Source: Candidatus Polarisedimenticolia bacterium | Lineage (GTDB): Bacteria; Acidobacteriota; Polarisedimenticolia; Gp22-AA2; AA152 | Direction of reading: 5' to 3' | DNA length: 40,528 nt | Assembly: GCA_035764505.1 (NCBI GenBank) | Contig: DASTZC010000182.1 | Coordinates: 1-40,528 of the forward strand | In this document: piece by piece, positions 33,074 through 39,585 of the stretch | Layout of the letters: every line of letters starts with the position of its first letter | Position numbering within the stretch: the first letter of the stretch is position 1 | The notes under the pieces: model-generated | Told to the model about the DNA's origin: nothing | Databases searched by the model: none | Seen by the model: only the letters and a program-made list of their open reading frames with translations | Made by a program: the position numbers and the translations under genes

Positions 33074-34219
33074 GTGGCCGTCCCGCTGCTCGATCTGAAG
33101 GCCCAGTACCGGACTCTCGAGCCCGAGATGGGCACGGCCCTCCGGCGCGTCTTCGAGTCGCAGCAGTTCGTCCTGGGAGAGGAGGTGGCCGCCTTCGAAC
33201 GGGAGATTTCCGCCCGCCTCGGCGGCGTCCATGCGGTGGGGGTCGCCTCGGGCACCGACGCGCTGCTGCTGGCGCTGATGGCGCTGGACATCGGCGAGAA
33301 GAAGGATGAGGTGCTCACCTCTCCCTTCTCGTTTTTCGCCACGGCCGGGGCAATCCATCGGGCGGGGGCGAAGCCGGTCTTCGTCGATATTGATCCCGGG
33401 ACCTTCCTGCTGCGTCCCGAGCTCGTCGAGAAGGCGATCACGCCGCGCTCGCGCGCCGTCATGCCGGTGCACCTCTTCGGCCAGATGGCCGACATGGAAG
33501 CGCTGCATTCCCTGGCGAGCCGTCACCGCCTCGCGGTGATCGAGGATGCGGCCCAGGCGCTGGGGGCCAGCTCCGGCGACGAGGGCCAGGCAGCTCAGGC
33601 GGGCGTCTCGGGAACCTTCGGCTGCTTTTCTTTCTTCCCCTCGAAGAATCTGGGGGGGGCGGGAGACGGCGGATTGGTGACGACGCGTGACGCGGCGCTG
33701 GCGGAGCGCGTGCGCAGCCTGCGCCAGCACGGCGAAGAGGCACAGTACATCCATCGCAGCGTGGGCCTCAACAGCCGCCTGGACGCGGTGCAGGCCGCGG
33801 TGCTGCGCGTCAAGCTCGCCCACCTGGAGGACTGGAACGCGGGGCGCGCGGCGAACGCGCGGCGCTACGAGGCGCTGTTCCGCGAGGCGGGCCTGGCGGG
33901 CGAGGGTGGACCCGTCACGCTGCCGCGCACGCGTCCCGGCGCCCGCCACATCTTTCACCAGTACGTGATTCGGGCGCGGCGCCGCGACGATCTCAAGACA
34001 GCGCTCAAAAAGGCCGGTATCGGCTGTGCCGTCTACTATCCTTTGCCGCTCCACCTGCAGGAATGCTTCGCCTATCTGGGGTATCACAAGGGGGATTTCC
34101 CCGCCGCGGAAGCGGCGGCGCATGAGGTTCTCGCCCTCCCGATCTATCCCGAGCTGAGCGCCGCCATGCAGCGCGAAGTGGTCGCCGCAGTGGCTGATTT
34201 CTACGCATCTCCCGCCTGA
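33074..34219 (+). CDS. DegT/DnrJ/EryC1/StrS-type sugar aminotransferase
   Basis: A 381-residue PLP enzyme. PLP lysine Lys191 sits in FSFFPSKNLGGAGDGG. Asp158 in VIEDAAQALGA contacts the pyridine nitrogen, and ASGTDALLLAL (58-68) binds the phosphate. It would aminate a nucleotide-linked keto-sugar for surface polysaccharide or glycan synthesis. It starts at a GTG 7 nt after mqnC without a strong Shine-Dalgarno, so it may be read through from the mqn operon although functionally it fits the downstream glycosyltransferase. The specific sugar cannot be told. Confidence 0.93.
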   Translation: MAVPLLDLKAQYRTLEPEMGTALRRVFESQQFVLGEEVAAFEREISARLGGVHAVGVASGTDALLLALMALDIGEKKDEVLTSPFSFFATAGAIHRAGAKPVFVDIDPGTFLLRPELVEKAITPRSRAVMPVHLFGQMADMEALHSLASRHRLAVIEDAAQALGASSGDEGQAAQAGVSGTFGCFSFFPSKNLGGAGDGGLVTTRDAALAERVRSLRQHGEEAQYIHRSVGLNSRLDAVQAAVLRVKLAHLEDWNAGRAANARRYEALFREAGLAGEGGPVTLPRTRPGARHIFHQYVIRARRRDDLKTALKKAGIGCAVYYPLPLHLQECFAYLGYHKGDFPAAEAAAHEVLALPIYPELSAAMQREVVAAVADFYASPA

Positions 34220-34237
34220 AATGGCACGGCGCAGAAA

Positions 34238-34266
34238 TTGACTCTCCTCGGGAATCATTGTATAAA
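34238..34266 (+). promoter_or_regulatory. Promoter for the glycosyltransferase (TTGACT-N17-TATAAA)
   Basis: -35 TTGACT (34238-34243), 17 nt spacer, -10 TATAAA (34261-34266). Initiation near 34273 leaves a leader of about 113 nt before the ATG at 34386. The leader contains an AGGCC..GGCCT inverted repeat at 34320-34336 but no T-run. Confidence 0.8.
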
Positions 34267-34385
34267 CTCACGCGTTCCGGACGTTTAGGCGTCTGCTCCA
34301 CTTGAAGGGACGCGTCGCGAGGCCTCTTGGGGCCTTCGTCGGGGCGGGTTTCCCCGTTTCCCAGTTTGCGAGGCCACGAGGTCCC

Positions 34386-35741
34386 ATGCAGGAGCCGTTC
34401 CCTCCCCCGGAAGGGGTGCTCTCTTCGCAGGAAGTCTTTGAATCCTCCGAGGCGACCGAGCGCCTCACCAAGACCGTCATCTTCCTCGCCTTCAGCCTCA
34501 TCGTCTTGTCCGCTTTCCTCAGCGGCTCCTTCGAGCGGGCCCAGTACTGGTACAACCTGAACTTTGTCTCCCGCTATCTGTCGCTCCCGCTCGTCGTCTA
34601 CAGCGTCCTCATGATGCTGCATCTCCCCTACCGGGCAATCCTTTGCTTCCTCTACAAGCCTTTTCCTCTCAGCGATGAGCTGCCGACCGTGAGCGTCGTG
34701 ATCCCGGCGTTCAACGAGGGGGCAATGGTCTACAAGGCCATCGAGTCGAGCATCCTGTCCGATTACCCGGCGGACAAGCTGGAGATCCTCTGCATCGACG
34801 ACGGCTCCACCGACGACACCTGGGAGTACATTCGCCGCGCGGCCGAGCGGCATCCCGGCAAGATCCGGATGTTCCGCCATGCGCGCAACCGCGGCAAGCG
34901 GCAGGCGCTGGCCACCGGATTCGGAAATTCCCAGGGGGAAATCCTGGTGACCATGGACTCGGACAGCGTAATCGCCCCGGACGGGCTGCGCCACCTGGTC
35001 GCCCCGTTCGCCGACGATAAGGTCGGCGCGGCGACCGCCAAGGTGAGGGTGTTCAACAAGCACCAGAACTTCCTGACCCGCATGCTGGCGGTGCGCTACA
35101 TCATGGCCTTCGAGTTCTTCCGCGCCTCGACGTCGGTCTTCCGGACGGTCATGTGCTGCTCCGGGGTGCTTTCCGCCTACCGGCGTCGCGTCGTCGAGCG
35201 TTTCCTGGACCGCTGGCTGTCGCAGGAGTTCATGGGGCAGATCTGCACCTACGGCGACGACAGGGCCCTCACCAATTTCGTACTGAGGGAAGGCTTCGAC
35301 ACGGTCTACCAGAGGACGGCGGAGGTCCAGACGCTCGCCCCCGCGACGCTGGGGAAGCTGGCCCGCATGCTCACCCGCTGGCACAAGAGCTTCTTCCGGG
35401 AGAGCATGATCTTCTCGACCTTCATGTTCACGCGCTACCGGGACCGGCACCGGGCCCCCGCCGTGTTCGACTTCCTTCTGACCGCGATCCTGATCCCCTT
35501 CCAGTTCTACATCACCCTCTATTCGCTGTATCACATCTTCGTCGACCCGATCCTCATCCTGCGCTTTCTGGCCCTCATCGTGATCATGGGGGCGACCTAC
35601 ATGCTCTTCTACATCCGCTTCGAGCGGAACAGCGATTTCCTGTACGGGGTGCTTTATTCCTTCCTGCACGTCTTTTTCCTGATGTGGACCATTCCCTACG
35701 CCGTCCTCACCTTTCGCAACAACTCCTGGCTGACTCGCTGA
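34386..35741 (+). CDS. Membrane glycosyltransferase family 2, hyaluronan-synthase/NodC-like
   Basis: A 451-residue processive-type glycosyltransferase. Two N-terminal spans (about 28-45 and 65-90) precede the GT-A domain: VVIPAFNEG (104-112), IDDGSTDD (137-144), DSDS (191-194) and YGDDRALTN (289-297). RWHKSFFRES (331-340) closely follows the hyaluronan synthase pattern. The last 90 residues form at least three further spans. In the QxxRW product-binding motif the Gln is replaced by Met328. The polymer could be a beta-linked N-acetylhexosamine- or glucose-type glycan; identity is unknown. The ATG at 34386 with GAGG 4 nt upstream is preferred over a TTG at 34302. Confidence 0.87.
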   Translation: MQEPFPPPEGVLSSQEVFESSEATERLTKTVIFLAFSLIVLSAFLSGSFERAQYWYNLNFVSRYLSLPLVVYSVLMMLHLPYRAILCFLYKPFPLSDELPTVSVVIPAFNEGAMVYKAIESSILSDYPADKLEILCIDDGSTDDTWEYIRRAAERHPGKIRMFRHARNRGKRQALATGFGNSQGEILVTMDSDSVIAPDGLRHLVAPFADDKVGAATAKVRVFNKHQNFLTRMLAVRYIMAFEFFRASTSVFRTVMCCSGVLSAYRRRVVERFLDRWLSQEFMGQICTYGDDRALTNFVLREGFDTVYQRTAEVQTLAPATLGKLARMLTRWHKSFFRESMIFSTFMFTRYRDRHRAPAVFDFLLTAILIPFQFYITLYSLYHIFVDPILILRFLALIVIMGATYMLFYIRFERNSDFLYGVLYSFLHVFFLMWTIPYAVLTFRNNSWLTR

Positions 35742-35792
35742 GGCAGGGGATTCCGGCCTCCCCCGCGGCGGATGCCGTCACGCCCGCCGGCC

Positions 35793-35821
35793 TTGTCGAT
35801 TCCGAGACGGCTGTGTAAGAT
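35793..35821 (+). promoter_or_regulatory. Candidate promoter for the sigma/anti-sigma pair (TTGTCG-N17-TAAGAT)
   Basis: -35 TTGTCG (35793-35798), 17 nt spacer, -10 TAAGAT (35816-35821). Initiation near 35828, about 42 nt before the sigma factor ATG. No ECF-type AAC box is evident, so autoregulation cannot be claimed. Confidence 0.5.
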
Positions 35822-35869
35822 TCTCCGCGAATCCGTTTCGGACTTTCCCGCATCCCAACGAGGCAGCGC

Positions 35870-36472
35870 ATGCCGGTCACCGACCTGGACGCCACCCTGG
35901 TGGAGCAAGCCCGTGGCGGGGACCCTGCCGCGTTCGAAGAGCTCATGCTCCGCTATGAGGACAAGGTCTATCGCCTGGCCATGGGGATGATGAAGAACCG
36001 CGAGGATGCCCTCGACGCCGTCCAGGACGCCTTTCTCAGCGTCTTCCGGAAGCTCGACACTTTCAAGGGCGAGTCGGCCTTTTCCACGTGGCTCTACCGG
36101 ATTGCCATGAACTCGGTCTACATGCGGCTGCGCTCGCGCTCGCGGCACGATCGGACCCAGCCTCTGGAGGATCTCGAGCAGTTACTTGACCCCGCCCGGA
36201 TCCGCGAGCTCGTGCCCCATTCCGGCTGGAGCGCGCGCGCCGACGACGAGCTGCTGCGCAAGGAGCTGGGCCGCGAGCTGCGCGAGGCGGTCGCCTCCCT
36301 GCCCGAGGAATATCGGGCCATCTTCACCCTGCGCGAGGTCGAGGATCTCTCCAATCAGGAGGTGGCCGACATCCTGGGTTTGAGCCTCGCGGCCACCAAG
36401 ACCCGGCTGCACCGGGCCCGGCTGTTCCTCAGGCACCGTCTCGCCAAATACCTACAGGGGAACGCCGCATGA
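35870..36472 (+). CDS. ECF-type RNA polymerase sigma factor
   Basis: A 200-residue RpoE-like sigma factor. Region 2 (about 12-85) has FEELMLRYEDKVYRLA, REDALDAVQDAFLSVFR (the -10 binding surface) and FSTWLYRIAMN. Region 4 (about 130-190) has LPEEYRAIFTLREVEDLSNQEVADILGLSLAATKTRLHRAR, the helix-turn-helix that reads the -35. A charged, somewhat long linker (95-125) separates them. It is coupled to the following zinc anti-sigma gene by an ATGA overlap, so its release is probably controlled by that protein. Targets might include the adjacent polysaccharide gene, but no matching promoter pair is seen. Confidence 0.95.
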   Translation: MPVTDLDATLVEQARGGDPAAFEELMLRYEDKVYRLAMGMMKNREDALDAVQDAFLSVFRKLDTFKGESAFSTWLYRIAMNSVYMRLRSRSRHDRTQPLEDLEQLLDPARIRELVPHSGWSARADDELLRKELGRELREAVASLPEEYRAIFTLREVEDLSNQEVADILGLSLAATKTRLHRARLFLRHRLAKYLQGNAA

Positions 36473-36729
36473 GCCATTCCCACCTCCCGGGTGATCCGAC
36501 CTGCCGGCGCGTCTTCGAGCTGCTCAGCGAATACGTGGACGGCGAGCTTTCCCAGGAGGAAAAGGAATCTCTCGCAGCCCACCTGGAGGCCTGCCCGCCA
36601 TGCGAGGAGTTCCTCCGGACCTTCCAGGCGGCCCGCGAGCTCTGCCGCCAGAGCCTCATGGAAAAGATGCCGGAGGAGATGAAGAATCGCCTGCGCGCCT
36701 TCGTGCGCGACCGCCTTCGCCAGGGCTAG
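36469..36729 (+). CDS. Zinc-binding anti-sigma factor (ZAS domain), soluble
   Basis: An 86-residue protein consisting essentially of one anti-sigma helical domain. The ZAS motif His38-x3-Cys42-x2-Cys45 (HLEACPPCEEF) is complete, and Cys12 upstream may be the fourth zinc ligand. There is no membrane span, unlike many RsgI/RseA-type anti-sigma factors, so it is cytoplasmic and could sense redox or metal changes as RsrA does. The ATG overlaps the sigma gene stop by 4 nt. Confidence 0.92.
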   Translation: MSHSHLPGDPTCRRVFELLSEYVDGELSQEEKESLAAHLEACPPCEEFLRTFQAARELCRQSLMEKMPEEMKNRLRAFVRDRLRQG

Positions 36730-36762
36730 CGGACCCCCGGGCCCGTGAAAGCCCCGGGAGCC

Positions 36763-36792
36763 TTGTGCTTCGGGGCGGGGCTGGGCTAGAAT
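36763..36792 (+). promoter_or_regulatory. Promoter for the XRE regulator (TTGTGC-N18-TAGAAT)
   Basis: -35 TTGTGC (36763-36768), 18 nt spacer, -10 TAGAAT (36787-36792). Initiation near 36799 leaves about 45 nt before the ATG. GC-rich inverted repeats (CCCGGG twice) lie just upstream at 36734-36757, without a T-run. Confidence 0.6.
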
Positions 36793-36843
36793 GAAGCCGT
36801 TCCTCTTGGCTCCCCGAAGTTGGTCCGGTCCTCGGAGTGCGGC

Positions 36844-37455
36844 ATGGATCCCCTCAACAAGAAGGAGATCGGCAAGCGCATCAAACGCCTCAGGAAGGAG
36901 AAGGGCCTGAAGCAGTGGCAGATGGCCGACATCCTCGGGGCGACGCAGCCGGCCGTTCACAAGTACGAGAACGGCATCCTTCCCGAAGTGAAGCGCCTGC
37001 TGGAGCTGGCCCGCGTCGGCAACACCACGGTCGAATGGATCCTGACCGGACGCCACTGGGAGTTCGGGGCCGAGGAGCGGGAGCGGATTCCCCCCGAGAT
37101 TTTCCGGCTGGCCGAGCGCTTCAACCGGTTCACCCGCGAGCAGCGGCAGACGATCCTGTCGGCCCTCGAGCTGCTGGAGCGTGCCAGCTCCCGGGTCCAG
37201 GAGACCTCCGGGCGCCGGGCTTCCGATCTCGATGTCCAGGACCTCGCCCGTTCCCTGCGGGACTTCGACACGCTGACCCGCCAGGCGCTCTCCGCCGCGC
37301 TGGGAATGCACGACTCGATCGTCGAATCGCTCGCCGAATCCAAGATCCGCGAGTTCCATGAGCTCTCCAGCTCCGGCATCTCCGGCGACTCGACCGCCGA
37401 GGAGACCCAATCCGAGAGCCAGCCTCCCGTGAAGCTGCACGAAGAGATCTCCTAG
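36844..37455 (+). CDS. XRE-family transcriptional regulator
   Basis: A 203-residue protein. Residues 7-62 form an XRE helix-turn-helix (IGKRIKRLRKEKGLKQWQMADILGATQPAVHKYENG). Residues 80-200 are helical, charged and not a known sensor domain; a run rich in Ser/Glu closes the protein. The ATG has GGAG 6 nt upstream, and an in-frame TTG at 36820 is less likely. It sits 31 nt before rarA and may be co-transcribed. No operator is obvious in its promoter. Direct targets are unknown. Confidence 0.9.
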   Translation: MDPLNKKEIGKRIKRLRKEKGLKQWQMADILGATQPAVHKYENGILPEVKRLLELARVGNTTVEWILTGRHWEFGAEERERIPPEIFRLAERFNRFTREQRQTILSALELLERASSRVQETSGRRASDLDVQDLARSLRDFDTLTRQALSAALGMHDSIVESLAESKIREFHELSSSGISGDSTAEETQSESQPPVKLHEEIS

Positions 37456-37486
37456 CCCCCGTCCCGCGACGAAAGCTGCCTCAGCG

Positions 37487-38827
37487 ATGGACCTGTTCTC
37501 CCAGCCCCGCCTTCCCGGCTCCGACCCCGCGCCGCCGCTCGCCGACCGGATGCGCCCGGCGCGACTCGAGGATCTCCTGGGACAAGAGGAGCTGTTGGGA
37601 CCCGGCACTCCCCTGCGCGCCGCCCTTTCCTCCGGTGAGCTGCATTCACTGATCCTCTGGGGCCCGCCCGGCTCGGGAAAGACGACTCTCGCGCGGCTGA
37701 TGGCGGGAGTCACCGGCGGGCCCTTCGTCCCCTTCTCCGCGGTTCTTTCCGGCATCAAGGAAGTGAAGGAAGTCATGGCCACCGCCCGGATGCAGTTCAC
37801 CCGTACCGGCCGGAAGACCGTGGTGTTCGTCGACGAGTTCCACCGCTTCAACCGGGCACAGCAGGACGCCTTCCTCCCTTACGTCGAATCGGGGGAGATC
37901 ATCCTGGTGGGCGCAACCACCGAGAACCCGTCCTTCGCAGTCAACGCGGCGCTGCTCTCCCGCATGAAGGTCCATGTGCTCGCCCCACTGGATCGCGACG
38001 TCCTCCGCGTGCTCCTGCGCCGCGCCGCCGCCGATCCGCGCGGCCTGGCAGGGCGTCTGGAGCTGAACGACGAAACCGCCGACCTCATCGCCTCGCTCTC
38101 CTCGGGCGACGCGCGCCGCGCCCTCAACGTCCTGGAGCTGGTCGATCGGATGCTGCCCGAGAACGGGCCCGTCCCGGCCCGCCCCGATCGCGACCTGGTG
38201 CTGCGGGCCTCCGGCCGTGAAGCCCTCGTCTACGACAAGTCGGGCGAGGCGCACTACAACCTGATTTCCGCCCTGCACAAGAGCCTGAGGAGCTCGGATC
38301 CCGATGCCGCCGTCTACTGGCTGGCCCGCATTCTGGAGGCGGGCGAGGACCCCCTCTATCCGGCGCGCCGCATGGTGCGCTTCGCGAGCGAGGACGTGGG
38401 CAACGCCGACCCCGGCGCCCTCGCGGTCGCAGTCGGAGCGGAGCAGGCGGTGCGCTTCCTGGGGATGCCGGAGGGTGCGCTGGCTCTGGCGCAGGCCGCC
38501 GTCTACCTGGCGACCGCCCCCAAGAGCGACGCCGTCTACGCCGCCTACGAATCGGCGGTCGAGCGGATCCGCGAGGGGCACACCTCTCCCGTGCCGCTGC
38601 ACCTGCGCAATCCCGAGACGAAGCTGATGAAGGAAATTGGCTACGGCCACGGCTATCGCCACGCCCACGACTACGAGGGTGGGGTCACCGACATGGAATG
38701 CCTGCCGGAGGATCTGCGCGGCGAGGTGTTCTACCGGCCGGGATCGGAAGGCTTCGAAAAGGAGATTGCCCGGCGGCTGGAGGCGTGGAGGGCCCGGCGG
38801 AAAACGCCGGTCAAGAAGCCTTCTTGA
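37487..38827 (+). CDS. rarA: Replication-associated recombination protein A (RarA/MgsA)
   Basis: A 446-residue AAA+ ATPase of the clamp-loader clade that acts at stalled replication forks. LADRMRPARLEDLLGQEELLG is the N-terminal box. Walker A GPPGSGKTT is at 59-67, Walker B reads VFVDEFHRFN with the RarA-type Phe-His-Arg, and sensor 1 is GATTENPSF. The C-terminal part carries the tetramerisation blocks EAHYNLISALHKSLRSSDPDAA, RRMVRFASEDVGNADP and KSDAVYAAYESA. Complete and of normal length. Its 3' end overlaps the convergent zinc-ribbon gene by 17 nt. Confidence 0.96.
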   Translation: MDLFSQPRLPGSDPAPPLADRMRPARLEDLLGQEELLGPGTPLRAALSSGELHSLILWGPPGSGKTTLARLMAGVTGGPFVPFSAVLSGIKEVKEVMATARMQFTRTGRKTVVFVDEFHRFNRAQQDAFLPYVESGEIILVGATTENPSFAVNAALLSRMKVHVLAPLDRDVLRVLLRRAAADPRGLAGRLELNDETADLIASLSSGDARRALNVLELVDRMLPENGPVPARPDRDLVLRASGREALVYDKSGEAHYNLISALHKSLRSSDPDAAVYWLARILEAGEDPLYPARRMVRFASEDVGNADPGALAVAVGAEQAVRFLGMPEGALALAQAAVYLATAPKSDAVYAAYESAVERIREGHTSPVPLHLRNPETKLMKEIGYGHGYRHAHDYEGGVTDMECLPEDLRGEVFYRPGSEGFEKEIARRLEAWRARRKTPVKKPS

Positions 38828-38996
38828 CGTGCCAGGTGGTGTCCGGATCCTTGCAGGTGGCGCACATCGGCAGGATCATTCCCGTCTGGACCGTGATCTC
38901 GGTGACGGTGCCGGCGTACTTGCAGATCAGGCACTCGTAGACTCCCGATTGCTCCGCGGTCTCGCCGATCTTGCAGGTCTTCGAGCTGTTGGTCAT
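38811..38996 (-). CDS. Small zinc-ribbon protein
   Basis: A 61-residue protein with two CxxC knuckles, Cys22/Cys25 (YECLICKYAG) and Cys45/Cys48 (MCATCKD), separated by a beta-hairpin-like TVTEITVQTGMILP. This is a single rubredoxin-like or zinc-ribbon fold. It ends in a Lys-rich tail. The ATG at 38996 is preferred. GGGAGG lies 12 nt upstream, a little far, and the frame is open to a GTG at 39047. The function is unknown; such domains bind zinc or iron, or mediate protein contacts. It overlaps rarA tail-to-tail by 17 nt and lies beyond the terminator of the lysine-rich unit, so it needs its own, unseen, promoter. Confidence 0.75.
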   Translation of the reverse strand: MTNSSKTCKIGETAEQSGVYECLICKYAGTVTEITVQTGMILPMCATCKDPDTTWHVKKAS

Positions 38997-39080
38997 CGCG
39001 CCGCCGATCCTCCCGCAATCCCCACCCGGGGCGGCAGAGGGTACCACGCGCCCCGCCGGCGCGCCAGCGCCTCGCGCCCG

Positions 39081-39110
39081 AAAAAAAAGAGGGGTGATTG
39101 CTCACCCCTT
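39081..39110 (-). terminator. Rho-independent terminator of the lysine-rich unit
   Basis: A 7 bp stem (39102-39108 with 39091-39097), extended by A-T/G-T pairs, with a TTGC loop region. It is followed on the minus strand by a run of eight T residues (39088-39081). It lies 27 nt after the stop of the lysine-rich ORF. Confidence 0.88.
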
Positions 39111-39136
39111 CTAGTGAAACGAAGTACCGCGGTATC

Positions 39137-39199
39137 TTATCTCTTTTTCTTCGTGGCCTTCTTCTTCGCAGTCTTCTTGGCCTTCTTCTTGGCGGCTAT
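39137..39199 (-). CDS. Lysine-rich microprotein with apparent ATA start
   Basis: A 20-codon frame (plus TAA) made of Ala-Lys-Lys-type repeats: two Ala, then alternating Lys triplets/doublets with Ala or Thr, ending Lys-Lys-Lys-Arg. Composition resembles the basic tails of histone H1-like bacterial proteins, so nucleic-acid binding is plausible but unproven. An 11-nt perfect match to the anti-Shine-Dalgarno lies 8 nt from GGAGG to an ATA codon, the ideal distance. The only other start is a GTG at 39208, which lies inside the Shine-Dalgarno itself and would give 23 residues. No ATG is available in frame. The ORF sits between a strong promoter (39524-39552) and a strong terminator, so it is transcribed as its own unit. 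Confidence 0.6.
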   Translation of the reverse strand: MAAKKKAKKTAKKKATKKKR

Positions 39200-39204
39200 G
39201 GTGC

Positions 39205-39215
39205 TCACCTCCTTT
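39205..39215 (-). promoter_or_regulatory. Full-length Shine-Dalgarno sequence (AAAGGAGGTGA)
   Basis: Eleven consecutive bases complementary to the usual bacterial 16S 3' tail, the longest such match I saw in the window. Its position fixes the ATA at 39199 as the expected initiation codon of the lysine-rich ORF. Confidence 0.8.
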
Positions 39216-39517
39216 CCCGGATGATGGTGTGCATCTTTCAGCGTCAGGAATTCATGCTCTCATCAAGGGTGGAATGGCGACGCTCCGGCGCGGAGATTAT
39301 CGAATCCGCCGACCCGGACCTGAAGGAAGGAATGATCCTGCGATGAAAAGTATGAAGAGCGGAAGAGGAGGAATGGAGTCCGGGATTTTCGAAATGGCTG
39401 CAAGAGGTCTCTAGCATCCGTGATCGTTTCTCTTCTTCGTTGTGCCGGGGTGCTTCGACTTTTTCTCTCGAGGTCTCTGTTACGCCCGGCCCGATCGAAT
39501 TTCTTGATCACGTTCCG
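39216..39517 (-). other. Long 5' leader of the lysine-rich unit, or small RNA; no supported protein gene
   Basis: About 300 bases between the promoter start point and the Shine-Dalgarno. Base composition is lower in GC and richer in pyrimidine/purine tracts than the flanking genes. An 82-codon frame exists on the minus strand (39511-39263), but it lacks a ribosome binding site and uses AGA/TCA-type codons unlike neighbouring genes. A CCTCCTCTTCC tract (39371-39361) could pair with AGGAGG of the Shine-Dalgarno. I did not recognise tmRNA, 6S, SRP or RNase P signatures. Confidence 0.45.
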
Positions 39518-39523
39518 TGCGTT

Positions 39524-39552
39524 TATATACCACGCGTGAGATCACGTGTCAA
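39524..39552 (-). promoter_or_regulatory. Strong promoter for the lysine-rich unit (TTGACA-N17-TATATA)
   Basis: Perfect -35 TTGACA (39552-39547), exact 17 nt spacer, -10 TATATA (39529-39524) on the minus strand. Transcription would start near 39517. It lies in the short gap after the acyl-CoA synthetase stop at 39586. Confidence 0.85.
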
Positions 39553-39585
39553 CGATTTTTCTTTCTCCAAACATCTTTTTTCCGA

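Noticed and set aside
36734-36757. CCCGGG-type inverted repeats as a terminator after the anti-sigma gene
   Set aside because: There is no T-run on either side, and the repeats are short and GC-only. They may be chance or part of the next promoter region.
39263-39511. An 82-codon minus-strand frame inside the leader of the lysine-rich unit
   Set aside because: The GTG start has no Shine-Dalgarno, and codon choice (AGA, TCA, TTT) differs from all neighbouring genes. More likely untranslated leader.
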